Source: Shewanella saliphila (lineage in GTDB: Bacteria; Pseudomonadota; Gammaproteobacteria; Enterobacterales; Shewanellaceae). From it: a stretch of DNA of 64,000 nt. Positions 46,309 through 56,218 of this stretch are shown here, piece by piece. The number at the start of each line of letters is the position of its first letter. Position 1 is the first letter of the stretch. A model generated the notes under the pieces. That model was not told the origin of the DNA and searched no databases. It worked only from the letters and a program-made list of their open reading frames with translations. The position numbers were made by a program, and so were the translations under genes. The stretch is taken from NCBI RefSeq assembly GCF_014648295.1, contig NZ_BMQV01000008.1, positions 1-64,000 on the forward strand, in the 5' to 3' direction.

Positions 46309-46707
46309 TTAAAAATCTCTATTAACAAAATAAGCTTCGCCGTTACATTCTATATAAATGTTACAAGATAAATCTGAAAGGCGGCCGCATTGCTTCACCA
46401 CAATGCCATTACCACCACGCTGCAAAACTTTTAATTTGAGCGTTTTAACCATCGATGACAAACTGGGTAAATTATCTAACTTAGCTGGGTCTAATGTGTT
46501 TTCACAATAAGATGTTGTCACATCACCTAAGAATTGAGCTCTCAATCGCGACAACTCTTCCAAAGTATAGGTGTCCACTTTACCCGCTTTAACACTGTCT
46601 AATGCCACTTCGCCGGCATTGGTTTTAATAGATAAATTGGCGCAACCAGATACCAGTAAAATCGCTAAAACGGATGCGCCTAGTGCGGTTAAAAATCCTT
46701 TATTCAT
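46309..46707 (-). CDS. RcsF-like outer-membrane lipoprotein
   Basis: A 132-residue lipoprotein with lipobox LVSGC. Four later cysteines (TTSYCEN, VKQCGR, LSCNIY, IECNGE) lie in a domain whose pattern (KVLQRGGNGIVVKQCGRL...C.....IECNGEAY) resembles the disulfide-locked RcsF domain. In E. coli RcsF senses envelope stress for the Rcs phosphorelay. No rcsB/C/D genes are in this window, so the signalling partner is unknown. The ATG at 46707 has AAAAGGA seven bases upstream. Confidence 0.65.
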   Translation of the reverse strand: MNKGFLTALGASVLAILLVSGCANLSIKTNAGEVALDSVKAGKVDTYTLEELSRLRAQFLGDVTTSYCENTLDPAKLDNLPSLSSMVKTLKLKVLQRGGNGIVVKQCGRLSDLSCNIYIECNGEAYFVNRDF

Positions 46708-46787
46708 GTTAAATCCTTTTAAAAAAAGCATGCTCATCACCATAATGAACATGCTTAAACTGAATGCTTACATCGAGCCTGTTAACA

Positions 46788-48152
46788 TTAACTTTGTGCT
46801 TTTAATGCCCGCTGCTTAATAAAGTACTCACGGGTTAAACCAAATACCACAGGGCTAAGCAATACCAGCGCGATTAAGTTTGGAATAGCCATCATTGCAT
46901 TCAAGGTATCGGCCAATAACCAAATAAACTCTAACGAGCTCACTGCGCCAATAGGCACAACTAAGGTAAACACAAGACGAAATGGTTTAATGGCTTTATC
47001 GCCAAATAGGTACTGAATACATTTTTCACTGTAAAAGCTCCAACCTAATATCGTGGTAAACGCAAATACAGCTAAAGCAATAGCAACAATGTAGTTACCC
47101 ATGGGCAGTGCATGAGAAAAGGCAAACGATGTTAATGCCGCGCCGTTTTCACCAGAGGTCCAAGAGCCGGTAACCACAATGGCTAAACCGGTAATAGAAC
47201 AAACAATTAAAGTATCAATAAATGTACCTAGCATTGCCACTAGGCCCTGCTTAACTGGGTTATTAGTTTGCGCTGCGGCATGTGCAATTGGTGCACTGCC
47301 TAAACCCGCTTCATTTGAAAACACACCACGCGCCACACCAAAACGAATTGCAGCCCATACCGCAGCACCGGCAAAACCACCTTGAGCAGCAACAGGGTTA
47401 AAGGCACTTTCAACAATTAACATAAACGCTGCTGGCACATCAGCGGCGTATACCACTAATACCGATATACCGGCAGTGATATAAAATACCGTCATTAATG
47501 GCACCAGTTTGCCAGCAACTTCAGCAATACGCTTAATGCCGCCCATCAGTACCGCGCCCACAAGCACCATTAACACCACGCCAGTGACCCAACTCGGTAT
47601 ATCAAAATTGCTGCTCATAGCATCGGCAACAGAGTTAGCCTGTACCGTATTACCAATACCAAAACCGGCAATTGATCCAAAAATCGCAAAGGCTGTACCT
47701 AACCAGGCCCACTTGCTGCCTAGGCCATTTTTAATGTAGTACATCGGTCCGCCAACATGGTTACCATTGGCATCAGTTTCACGATATTTAACTGCTAATA
47801 CCGCCTCTGAAAACTTGGTCGCCATACCCACAAGAGCGGTACACCACATCCAAAAAAGTGCACCAGGGCCACCAATAAAGATAGCCGTTGCAACCCCGGC
47901 AATATTACCCGTACCAATGGTGGCTGATAACGATGTCATCAATGCATTGAAGGGACTCACATCGCCTTTTTCACTGTCGTCATCGACCTGACGGCCCGAC
48001 CATAATAATTTAAATCCTCTGCCTAATTTTAAAATCGGCATTAATTTAAGGCCAATAGACAGGAATAACCCTACCCCTAAAATCATCACCAGCATGGGGA
48101 CCCCCCAAACAATGCTGTTGACTGTATTAATAAAACTTGTGATTGCTTCCAT
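46788..48152 (-). CDS. Sodium:alanine/glycine symporter (AGCS family)
   Basis: A 454-residue inner-membrane transporter with about ten to eleven helices. AGCS motifs include GDVSPFNALMTSLSATIGTGNIAGVATAIFIGGPGALFWMW, KFSEAVLAVKYRE, GGPMYYIKNGLG and FSNEAGLGSAPIAHAAA. It takes up alanine or glycine with sodium, fitting a marine organism. The start at 48152 has GAGG seven bases upstream; an ATG four codons earlier overlaps that site. Confidence 0.95.
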   Translation of the reverse strand: MEAITSFINTVNSIVWGVPMLVMILGVGLFLSIGLKLMPILKLGRGFKLLWSGRQVDDDSEKGDVSPFNALMTSLSATIGTGNIAGVATAIFIGGPGALFWMWCTALVGMATKFSEAVLAVKYRETDANGNHVGGPMYYIKNGLGSKWAWLGTAFAIFGSIAGFGIGNTVQANSVADAMSSNFDIPSWVTGVVLMVLVGAVLMGGIKRIAEVAGKLVPLMTVFYITAGISVLVVYAADVPAAFMLIVESAFNPVAAQGGFAGAAVWAAIRFGVARGVFSNEAGLGSAPIAHAAAQTNNPVKQGLVAMLGTFIDTLIVCSITGLAIVVTGSWTSGENGAALTSFAFSHALPMGNYIVAIALAVFAFTTILGWSFYSEKCIQYLFGDKAIKPFRLVFTLVVPIGAVSSLEFIWLLADTLNAMMAIPNLIALVLLSPVVFGLTREYFIKQRALKAQS

Positions 48153-48165
48153 GTAAAACCTCATA

Positions 48166-48279
48166 ATGAGTAAAGACGTCAGTCGAAAATTATTTTTTAT
48201 TAGTATTATTGTTTTATTAGCTATTGTTATTATGGTTTCAACGGCCCAAACCCGTCACCATTATGATGTAATTTTTTAG
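48166..48279 (+). CDS. Candidate membrane miniprotein, 37 aa
   Basis: An open frame divergent from the symporter gene reads SKDVSRKLFFISIIVLLAIV..., giving a basic start and one hydrophobic helix, then a polar end. No ribosome-binding site precedes it, and it starts only 13 bp from the symporter start. It may be chance in AT-rich DNA. Confidence 0.2.
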   Translation: MSKDVSRKLFFISIIVLLAIVIMVSTAQTRHHYDVIF

Positions 48280-48357
48280 GTTACCCCGATTACGCCAACC
48301 AAGGCAACCTAAGACAAGATACGATGAATCATCTTCACAATAAAATTGCGTTTTCAG

Positions 48358-48894
48358 TTATTCTTTTTCGAGTATCACTTTTAAAGTGTCTAAACCTTGC
48401 TGTAAGTCATCGCCAATCATGGTTTCAAAATCAACAAATAAAAACATGAGGTTCATTGGGTAATTTAAATGGCCATTGAACCCCCAATCCACTTTAGTTT
48501 GATGAGTATTTATAGCCTCGGTTGTCATAAAAGCAGGCTCTGTGGCTTCAAATGGCGAAATAAAACGTAATTCAAAATCGACACGCTTACCTTCATCAAT
48601 GGCAATAATCTCTTGCTCACCAACGCCCACATCAGGGTTTTCACTGGCCCAAGCCGACACAAAACCAACAGTAGCGTCGGTACCGCGATAGGTTTTAACC
48701 ATATCAGGGTCCATTTGTGCCCATTTACTAAAGTTATCTTGGTTTTTAAGCTGCTTAACATAGTCAAACACCTCAGAGACAGGTTTATTGATGGTGACAG
48801 AGCGAATGACCGAATAATCGGATTGAATAAAGAGTGCGGCAACAAATGGGATTGCGATGATAACCGCAAGTCCTAGGAGAAATTTTTTTAACAT
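48358..48894 (-). CDS. SRPBCC-family protein (polyketide cyclase-like)
   Basis: A 178-residue protein with an N-terminal membrane anchor (FLLGLAVIIAIPFVAALF) and an SRPBCC fold: SVTINKPVSEVFDYVKQLKNQDNFSKWA, VGEQEIIAIDEGKRVDFELRF, and a C-terminal long helix MIGDDLQQGLDTLKVILEK. Members bind hydrophobic ligands. The specific role is unknown. Confidence 0.85.
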   Translation of the reverse strand: MLKKFLLGLAVIIAIPFVAALFIQSDYSVIRSVTINKPVSEVFDYVKQLKNQDNFSKWAQMDPDMVKTYRGTDATVGFVSAWASENPDVGVGEQEIIAIDEGKRVDFELRFISPFEATEPAFMTTEAINTHQTKVDWGFNGHLNYPMNLMFLFVDFETMIGDDLQQGLDTLKVILEKE

Positions 48895-49044
48895 TATTAT
48901 TATCCTCAGCGATACAAAGCGTTACCTAAGTATACTAACTAACAGCAGGCTAACAATAAAAATTAACATTGCGCTAACAAAAAACACCGTTATGCCGAGC
49001 GAGCAAACCGCCCCTAGCGTAAATACCGTGTCACTAACGGTTAA

Positions 49045-49320
49045 TCAATGGTCATCAGGCTGGTATTGTTGCACGGCATTAATGGTCATTGCAGCCAAGA
49101 TTTTTTCAATGCATTGTTGGCAGATGCATTGGTTATCAGGCAAGTTTAATTGCGGCTGTGATTGAGTGTATTGCGATAACACCGCTGTTATTGATTCAGG
49201 CACACTTTGGCACCAACATGGGCTCGGTTCATTCTGTCCAGCTTGGTGGTGATTGGCCATAGCACAACCATTTTGCTGTAAACAAAGTGGACATTGCCCT
49301 GCAAGTTCAACCTTATCCAT
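49045..49320 (-). CDS. Cysteine-rich CWC-family protein
   Basis: A 91-residue soluble protein. It has the CPLCLQQNGCAMAN and PCWC motifs that name the cysteine-rich CWC family, and a second cluster CICQQCIEKI. Eight cysteines suggest bound zinc. It is on the same strand as metF, which ends upstream behind a terminator. The function is unknown. Confidence 0.82.
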   Translation of the reverse strand: MDKVELAGQCPLCLQQNGCAMANHHQAGQNEPSPCWCQSVPESITAVLSQYTQSQPQLNLPDNQCICQQCIEKILAAMTINAVQQYQPDDH

Positions 49321-49342
49321 TAATATCCCCTACTCACAAATA

Positions 49343-49371
49343 CAAAAAAGCCTCTGTAAACAGAGGCTAAA
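49343..49371 (-). terminator. Terminator of metF
   Basis: On the minus strand AGCCTCTG, loop TTTA, CAGAGGCTTTTTT. It lies about 20 bp past the metF stop. Confidence 0.9.
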
Positions 49372-49392
49372 GGAAAACAAATTCGGTGTCGA

Positions 49393-50325
<933 letters not shown>

Positions 50326-50355
50326 TTAGCTTCACTATATTAACCCGAGCTATTT

Positions 50356-50387
50356 AGCCGTTTGGACGTCTATATGTCCATATACTA
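50356..50387. promoter_or_regulatory. MetJ operator (met boxes) of metF
   Basis: Four contiguous 8-mers: AGCCGTTT, GGACGTCT, ATATGTCC, ATATACTA. The second is one mismatch from the AGACGTCT consensus. The tandem arrangement is what MetJ needs for cooperative binding. Confidence 0.85.
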
Positions 50388-50528
50388 GATTAACTGCATC
50401 TTAAGTCAAGCTAAAAAAACAGCAATAGAGCAAATTAACTAAGCGCAGAGTGTTACGGCTAAAAGGTCTTTTAAAAATGGCAACAGTATTTAAGGCTATC
50501 GATCGGCCAATCGAATTTTGCAACACAA

Positions 50529-50557
50529 ACAAAAAAGCGACCCTGAGATCGCTTATC
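50529..50557 (-). terminator. Terminator of the VOC-family gene
   Basis: On the minus strand AAGCGATC, loop about TCAGG, GTCGCTT followed by TTTT. It lies about 27 bp past the stop. Confidence 0.75.
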
Positions 50558-50581
50558 GATGATGCTGTTAACGTATTTCGA

Positions 50582-51067
50582 TTACTCGTAATCAGACGCG
50601 TAGGTTTCTTCATACGTGTGCGAGTAAAACTCAAACAAGTTTCCAAATGGATCTTCTAGGTACACCATTTTTGCAGGTTTGCTTTCGTCTTCTGGGTGGT
50701 AGCGCATAATGTCCATACGTACCTTGCCGCCATACTGTTCGGTACGGGCAATCGCCCCTTCAAAGTCATCGGTTTGCAAACAAAAGTGGAAAATACCAAG
50801 ACGGGTAAAATCAACGTCATGTCGCTCTTGACGATCAACCATTTCAAATAGCTCAACACCGATACCGTCAGTTGTCACTAAGTGTGCAATGTTAAAGCCT
50901 TTAAAGCCTTCACCAAACACTGCAATACACATTTTACCAATGGCCGTTTCGCGCTCTTCTTGCACCTTAGTGTTGCCCATTACCACTCGCAAACCCAGTG
51001 CTTTGGTATAAAACTCAACCGCTTTATCCATGTCGCCAACCATCAAACCTACGTGATTCATTTTCAT
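50582..51067 (-). CDS. VOC (glyoxalase-like) superfamily protein
   Basis: A 161-residue protein with the paired beta-alpha-beta-beta-beta units of the vicinal oxygen chelate fold: NHVGLMVGDMDKAVEFYTKALGLRVV, GIFHFCLQTDDFEGAIARTEQYGGKV, and YLEDPFGNLFEFYS. The His of NHVG, the His of FHF and the Glu of LFEF are the likely metal ligands. It could be a lactoylglutathione lyase or a dioxygenase-like enzyme; the substrate is undecided. GGAG lies six bases before the start. Confidence 0.85.
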   Translation of the reverse strand: MKMNHVGLMVGDMDKAVEFYTKALGLRVVMGNTKVQEERETAIGKMCIAVFGEGFKGFNIAHLVTTDGIGVELFEMVDRQERHDVDFTRLGIFHFCLQTDDFEGAIARTEQYGGKVRMDIMRYHPEDESKPAKMVYLEDPFGNLFEFYSHTYEETYASDYE

Positions 51068-51145
51068 AACTTACTCCAAAAAAACTATTGATTGATACGT
51101 CATTTTTTTCGATGGAGTTATATTACGGCGAACAAAACATTAATA

Positions 51146-51178
51146 AAAATTATCAAATTTTATTAATTTGATAATTTT
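51146..51178. repeat. Perfect 14-bp AT-rich inverted repeat
   Basis: AAAATTATCAAATT, spacer TTATT, AATTTGATAATTTT. It lies about 80 bp upstream of the VOC-family gene start and in the tail of the upstream gene. It could be an operator for the VOC-family gene or a bidirectional terminator-like structure. Confidence 0.5.
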
Positions 51179-51279
51179 TATTTATATGTAAATTGCGTTT
51201 ATTTAGTCGCTCAGCAGAAAAAGAAAATATTAAGGAGGATAAAACCTATCGAGTTGTAGCAGGAGCCATGTTGGTAATA

Positions 51280-51870
51280 TTATTGCTGGCTCTGTCTTTC
51301 TATTTCGAGCTCGATGAGTAATGCAGTATGAGCATCATTTGCCGCATATTTTTTCTGATGGTCATGCAGAGGAAATATTGACCAATTGGATTGTTGTGCA
51401 CTCTTAGATAGCCGTTGATTAAACAACATCGCAACCGCCACTCGAGCGCCAACACGTTGCTTAACGCGGGCAAAACGCATCACTTTTGACGAAAGCTCTT
51501 CAGTATTGGCTAGCCTAATACCAAATTTTCTCAAGAGTATTTTTCTGTCTTCTTTTAATCCAAAGCCCACCTTTTTTATCGTAGGGTCCGACAGGACGTC
51601 ACTAATGTCAGTAAAGTGTTCATAAAACTGAGTAGGGAATAAAAACACTTTGGACTGTGTAGCGATTTGAATTAAATGAGGTCCATCACTGACCTCACCT
51701 TTTATAAAACAGGGTTTGCTCTCGGTATCAAAGCCTAAACAGGAATGTTTTTTTAACTCTGCAATGGCACTAATAGCATCTGCTTTGTTTGTAACAACAA
51801 TAATATTCTCAAGCGCAATACCATCGTAAAGCGGTAACTCTCGAATTTGCTCCTTTGTTGGCCTTTCCAT
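51280..51870 (-). CDS. DEDD-family 3'-5' exonuclease
   Basis: A 196-residue protein with a DnaQ-like RNase D-type exonuclease domain. Exo I is GFDTESKP (Asp/Glu pair), Exo II is VGFGLKEDRKILLRKFG, and Exo III is YAANDAHTALLIEL (tyrosine type, DEDDy). It has no HRDC or polymerase domain, so it is a stand-alone nuclease. The start has AAAAGGA upstream. The substrate (RNA or DNA) is not evident. Confidence 0.9.
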   Translation of the reverse strand: MERPTKEQIRELPLYDGIALENIIVVTNKADAISAIAELKKHSCLGFDTESKPCFIKGEVSDGPHLIQIATQSKVFLFPTQFYEHFTDISDVLSDPTIKKVGFGLKEDRKILLRKFGIRLANTEELSSKVMRFARVKQRVGARVAVAMLFNQRLSKSAQQSNWSIFPLHDHQKKYAANDAHTALLIELEIERQSQQ

Positions 51871-51913
51871 TCAATATCCTTTTAATACAACGCAGCACTA
51901 TGTAATAGAAGAC

Positions 51914-51944
51914 GAAAAAAAAGACCATTCAACATGATCTTTTT
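51914..51944 (-). terminator. Terminator of the metBL operon
   Basis: On the minus strand AAAAAGATC, loop ATGTTGAAT, GGTCTTTTT and more T residues, close behind the metL stop. Confidence 0.75.
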
Positions 51945-51952
51945 AAGCAATA

Positions 51953-54346
51953 TTACTCTTGCAGTAAGTCTTTACAAATATGCACTAGGTCCGACTGAAC
52001 CGCTGCTGCGGTGACCTCACGTCCAGCGCCTGGGCCGCGGATAATCAACGGGTTACCTTGATAAAACGCACTGCGAATGACAAACACATTATCGCCTGGC
52101 GTTAAATTGGCATAAGGATGATTATTGTCTACCCACTGTAAGCCGACTTCGGCTTGCAGTTTACCCTCAACTTTGTCTAACGAGGCAACGTAACGTAGCA
52201 CCTTATTTTGTTCAGCGGCGGCAGTAAATTGCTGTAATAAATCCTCATCTAATTCATTGATACGCGCTAAAAAGTCATTTAACGACAACTCTGCTAACGC
52301 TTTAGGCACCAATGAATTAAGCGTAATGTCATCTAACTCAACGGCGAGGCCAATTTCACGGGCTAAAATAAGCAACTTACGTTGCATGTCACGCCCTGAT
52401 AAATCATCACGAGGATCGGGTTCTGTAATCCCTAAACCACGTGCCTCAAGCACTAATTCAGAAAACGGTTTACTGCCATCGTAGTTTTCAAATAACCAAC
52501 ATAAGGTGCCAGAAAAAATCCCGCCCACAGCTTCAATGGTGTCGCCGCTGTTACGTAAATCGTTTAATGCATGTTGAATTGGCAAGCCTGCACCGCAACT
52601 GGCGTTATAGCGCCAAAATAATCGACGGTTACTGAGCTGTTGCTTTAATTCACGGTAAAATGGCAATGGGCCAGAGCCTGCTAATTTATTGGCGCTCACC
52701 ACATGAATACCGCGAGCAAATAACTCAGGGTACTGCAAGGTTAAGCTGGCACTGGCACTAATATCTAAAGCCACTATTTCATCGCAATCTAACTGGGCTA
52801 ATTGTTCAAATAACTGATCGTAATCCCAAGTAGTGGCTTTTGACTGATAATCTTGCTGCCAGTGATTGAGGTCAATACCCTCGTTGGCAATCAAGGCTTT
52901 TTGCGAGCCGACCACCCCAATAAGCTCAACTGATGCTTCTAATTCACGGTCAAGTGTTGGACTTGCACGTTTAAATAAATCTATCCATGCTTCGCCAATA
53001 TTACCCGCCCCTAATAACAACACGCCAATGCGCATTCTTGGACCAGCACAACGACGATGCACTTTTTGCGTTAACAAACTGACTTGAGCTTGTGGCACTA
53101 TTGTCACTAAGCTAAGTGAGTCTTGATAAACCGGTTTAGCATCGCGGCTTAATAACCGTGCAAAACTGCGTCTAAAATGATGCGCATCAGCACTGACTAG
53201 CGCGACTAATCCCAAATCAGATTGTATGGTTAACTCTTCGATTGCCCATTCTTCTCGATATTGATTTAACACCGCTTGAACCTGCTTTTGGCTTTCTAAA
53301 GTAAAGGCCAGCTCAACTTTATGTTGAGCAAGTTCCCAAAATGCCAATGGGGTTAAACCTGCCGCGCGTAATACCTCAAATAGCGGCGCAATATTGCTGT
53401 TCATTTTAAAGCTAAATAGCAGCACTTCATTTAAGTTGGTCACTACCGGCGCACTGGCAGATGAGCTCAAAGGCGCAATCAAAGTAAAGTCGGTGTGTGA
53501 TGCATAACTTGAACGCACCGCCAGACTGACTTCGGTATTAAACAAAGGCTGTAAAGTGCGAGAGTGCAAAACAGGTGAGCCTAAACGCGCAAGACGATCG
53601 GCTTCAGCTAAAGACATGCTTTTAAGTAACTTGGCATCGTTGATTTTATTTGGATCGGCGTTAAATACCCCTTCAACATCGGTCCAAATCGTCACGCGAT
53701 CAATGTCGGCTAGGCTAGCAATTAAAGTGGCACTAAAATCAGAACCATTACGGCCTAATAATAAGGTATCACCATGACGGTTGGCGCAAATAAACCCTGT
53801 TATCACTAAACGCTCTTGTGGGTGAAGCGCCAGTGTAGCTTGCACTTTATCGCGCGACTCTGGCACTAAAATATTCGGTACTGCGCCCTCATCGGCAACT
53901 AAAATAGAACAGGCATCGACATGAGATGCCGCTACGCCAGTTTCACGTAATAGCGCCGCCATTAAACGTGCTGACCAACGCTCACCAAAACTCACAACTT
54001 GATTTAATTGATATTCGTTGTGGTGTTGTAACGACAACAAGCTGACTAATTGAGAGCGATCTGTCGACAAACGCTCACGTAAATCACGCGCTTGCTCATT
54101 CGACAATAACTGCTCAATCAGGGTTTGTTGATAACTAATCAATACTTGCAGTTCTTCCTGCCAAAGTTGGCCGCTGTCACGCAAACTGAGTAATTTATAT
54201 AAGAAGTTAGTGGTTTTACCGGCAGCCGACACCACCACAAGATCATCACTGTTACCGTGGGTCAATAAAATATGGGCAACACGGCGATAGCAATCAGCAT
54301 CCGCTAAACTAGAACCACCAAACTTATGTAAATGACCTCGCGCCAT
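51953..54346 (-). CDS. metL: Bifunctional aspartokinase II / homoserine dehydrogenase II
   Basis: A 797-residue enzyme catalysing the first and third steps from aspartate to homoserine. The N-terminal kinase domain has HKFGGSSLADADCYRRV, FGERWSARLMAALL, GRNGSDFSATLIA and TDVEGVFNADP. A regulatory region follows, then the homoserine dehydrogenase domain (LLLGAGNIGEAWIDLF, VSANKLAGSGPLPFYREL, GIFSGTLCWLFEN). The E. coli MetL form has lost lysine and threonine feedback. The start at 54346 has AAGGAG eight bases upstream. It lies behind metB with no terminator between, so both are under MetJ. Confidence 0.97.
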   Translation of the reverse strand: MARGHLHKFGGSSLADADCYRRVAHILLTHGNSDDLVVVSAAGKTTNFLYKLLSLRDSGQLWQEELQVLISYQQTLIEQLLSNEQARDLRERLSTDRSQLVSLLSLQHHNEYQLNQVVSFGERWSARLMAALLRETGVAASHVDACSILVADEGAVPNILVPESRDKVQATLALHPQERLVITGFICANRHGDTLLLGRNGSDFSATLIASLADIDRVTIWTDVEGVFNADPNKINDAKLLKSMSLAEADRLARLGSPVLHSRTLQPLFNTEVSLAVRSSYASHTDFTLIAPLSSSASAPVVTNLNEVLLFSFKMNSNIAPLFEVLRAAGLTPLAFWELAQHKVELAFTLESQKQVQAVLNQYREEWAIEELTIQSDLGLVALVSADAHHFRRSFARLLSRDAKPVYQDSLSLVTIVPQAQVSLLTQKVHRRCAGPRMRIGVLLLGAGNIGEAWIDLFKRASPTLDRELEASVELIGVVGSQKALIANEGIDLNHWQQDYQSKATTWDYDQLFEQLAQLDCDEIVALDISASASLTLQYPELFARGIHVVSANKLAGSGPLPFYRELKQQLSNRRLFWRYNASCGAGLPIQHALNDLRNSGDTIEAVGGIFSGTLCWLFENYDGSKPFSELVLEARGLGITEPDPRDDLSGRDMQRKLLILAREIGLAVELDDITLNSLVPKALAELSLNDFLARINELDEDLLQQFTAAAEQNKVLRYVASLDKVEGKLQAEVGLQWVDNNHPYANLTPGDNVFVIRSAFYQGNPLIIRGPGAGREVTAAAVQSDLVHICKDLLQE

Positions 54347-54451
54347 TACGCACTCCTTAAACAACTACGACTTTTTTTGCGGCTGCTATTTTACTTTATT
54401 TAACGAAAACTACAGCTAACATAAACGTAAATTAAGCTAATTAAACCCAGA

Positions 54452-55621
54452 TTAAGATGATTTTATGGCTGCTACTGCGGCTAAACCTGCTTTAATATCA
54501 GTAACTAAATCTTCAGCATCTTCAATACCGACAGATAGTCTCAATAAAGTGTCTTTAATACCAGCCTCTTGGCGTGCTTCAGCATCCATTGCTCTGTGGG
54601 TCATGGTGGCCGGAACGGCGACTAAACTTTCCACTCCGCCTAAACTTTCAGCAACACTGAATAAAGACAAGGCTTGTAAAAATGCCACAACTTCAGCCTC
54701 GCCGCCTTTTAACTCAAAACTTAACATAGCGCCAAAGCCTTGTTGTTGTTTTGCAGCGATTTCGTGACCTGGATGGTCTTTTAAACCTGGGTAATACACT
54801 TTGGCCACTAGGTCGCTAGTGTTAAGTAATTCAACGATTTTTTGTGCATTGCGTTGATGTTCACGGATGCGTACAGCTAGGGTGCGTAAACCACGCAAGG
54901 TTAAATAGCTGTCAAATGCCGAACCCGTTAGCCCAAGGGTGTTTGACCACCAATGTAATAGCTCGCCTAACTCAGGGTCTTTAGCCACCACCGCGCCACC
55001 GACCACATCACTATGGCCATTAATGTATTTGGTAGTTGAATGAATCACGATATCAGCACCTAACAATAAAGGTTGCTGTAAAATTGGCGATAAAAAGGTG
55101 TTATCAACCGCCACTAACGCACCAACAGCTTGGCAAGCTAGGCTCACGGCTTCAATATCAACCACGCGTAATAACGGATTAGAGGGTGTCTCTAACCAAA
55201 CCATTTTGGGCTTTTGCGCAATGGCTTTATTTAAAGCCTCAGTATCAGTTTGATCGACAACCACTAATTTAAATTGGCCTTTTTTGGCTAAATTGGTAAA
55301 TAAACGGTAACTGCCGCCGTAGCAATCGTGCGGAACAACCAATAAATCATCTGGCCCAAGTAAGCTGGTTGCCAGTGTGATGGCAGCCATACCCGTGCAT
55401 GTCACCACACCAGTGGCACCTTGTTCTAGCTGAGCCAGCGCGTCACCTAAAATGTTACGGGTAGGATTACCCGAACGGCTATAGTCAAATTCACGTGGAT
55501 TTTTATGGCCATCAAATGAATAATTGGTCGATAAATAAATCGGTGGTACCACAGCTCCGTGTTGTGTGTCTGATTCAATACCTTGGCGAACGGCCAATGT
55601 GGCGCTTTGATGCTTAGTCAT
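54452..55621 (-). CDS. metB: Cystathionine gamma-synthase
   Basis: A 389-residue PLP enzyme joining O-succinylhomoserine and cysteine to cystathionine in trans-sulfuration. It has the Cys/Met metabolism family signatures PIYLSTNYSFDGH, EFDYSRSGNPTR, DCYGGSYRLF, VDNTFLSPILQQPLLLGADIVIHSTTKYINGHSDVVGG (PLP Lys in STTKY) and SLGGVESLVAVPATMTH. It is the first gene of metBL and divergent from metJ. MetJ boxes lie in the shared promoter. Confidence 0.96.
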   Translation of the reverse strand: MTKHQSATLAVRQGIESDTQHGAVVPPIYLSTNYSFDGHKNPREFDYSRSGNPTRNILGDALAQLEQGATGVVTCTGMAAITLATSLLGPDDLLVVPHDCYGGSYRLFTNLAKKGQFKLVVVDQTDTEALNKAIAQKPKMVWLETPSNPLLRVVDIEAVSLACQAVGALVAVDNTFLSPILQQPLLLGADIVIHSTTKYINGHSDVVGGAVVAKDPELGELLHWWSNTLGLTGSAFDSYLTLRGLRTLAVRIREHQRNAQKIVELLNTSDLVAKVYYPGLKDHPGHEIAAKQQQGFGAMLSFELKGGEAEVVAFLQALSLFSVAESLGGVESLVAVPATMTHRAMDAEARQEAGIKDTLLRLSVGIEDAEDLVTDIKAGLAAVAAIKSS

Positions 55622-55657
55622 AATGACTCCTAAAAAATTTCACAAACACACAAAAAG

Positions 55658-55673
55658 AGATGTCTAGACGTCC
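55658..55673. promoter_or_regulatory. MetJ operator near metB
   Basis: Two adjacent 8-mers AGATGTCT and AGACGTCC, each one mismatch from AGACGTCT, with a weaker AAATCTAC following. They lie about 37 bp upstream of metB. Confidence 0.85.
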
Positions 55674-55711
55674 AAATCTACCTAAGACACTGGCATTCGT
55701 CAACCACTATT

Positions 55712-55735
55712 AGCCGTTTAGACGTCTAAACATAA
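55712..55735. promoter_or_regulatory. MetJ operator near metJ
   Basis: AGCCGTTT, AGACGTCT (perfect consensus), AAACATAA in tandem. They lie about 100 bp upstream of metJ in the divergent metB-metJ region, as expected for metB repression and metJ autoregulation. Confidence 0.88.
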
Positions 55736-55834
55736 AGAAATCTATTTGCATTCGTCACTAAATAGTAGCAATAATTTGACTAGAGATTGTAAGGGGTTAA
55801 AATCTGCCCCGTATTTATCGTTAAGGGTAAGTTA

Positions 55835-56149
55835 ATGACTGAGTGGAATGGCGAATATATTAGCCCATATGCCGAGCATGGCAAAAAAAATGAGCAAGTA
55901 AAAAAGATTACGGTTTCTATCCCTTTAAAAGTATTAAAAGTACTAACCGATGAGCGGACTCGTCGTCAGATAAACAATCTGCGACATGCAACTAACAGTG
56001 AACTGCTATGCGAAGCTTTTTTGCATGCATACACAGGACAACCATTACCTAATGACGGCGACTTATCAAAAGATGAGCCTGACAGCATCCCAAGTGAAGC
56101 GAAAAAGTTAATGGATGAAATGGGTATCGAGTGGGAAGACATGGAATAA
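55835..56149 (+). CDS. metJ: Methionine repressor MetJ
   Basis: A 104-residue ribbon-helix-helix repressor using S-adenosylmethionine as corepressor. It is nearly identical to E. coli MetJ over [16 protein letters not shown], the beta-strand [12 protein letters not shown] and [23 protein letters not shown]. It controls metF, metBL and its own gene through the met boxes described. It is divergent from metB. Confidence 0.98.
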   Translation: MTEWNGEYISPYAEHGKKNEQVKKITVSIPLKVLKVLTDERTRRQINNLRHATNSELLCEAFLHAYTGQPLPNDGDLSKDEPDSIPSEAKKLMDEMGIEWEDME

Positions 56150-56218
56150 CTCACTGGCTTAATCAATAGACTTTGAAACGACCCTTTTAAGAAGTCGTGA
56201 TGTTTTTATAGAGAACTT

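Noticed and set aside
52257..53777. Several open frames antisense to metL
   Set aside because: All lie inside the conserved metL reading frame and have no ribosome-binding sites or recognisable domains.
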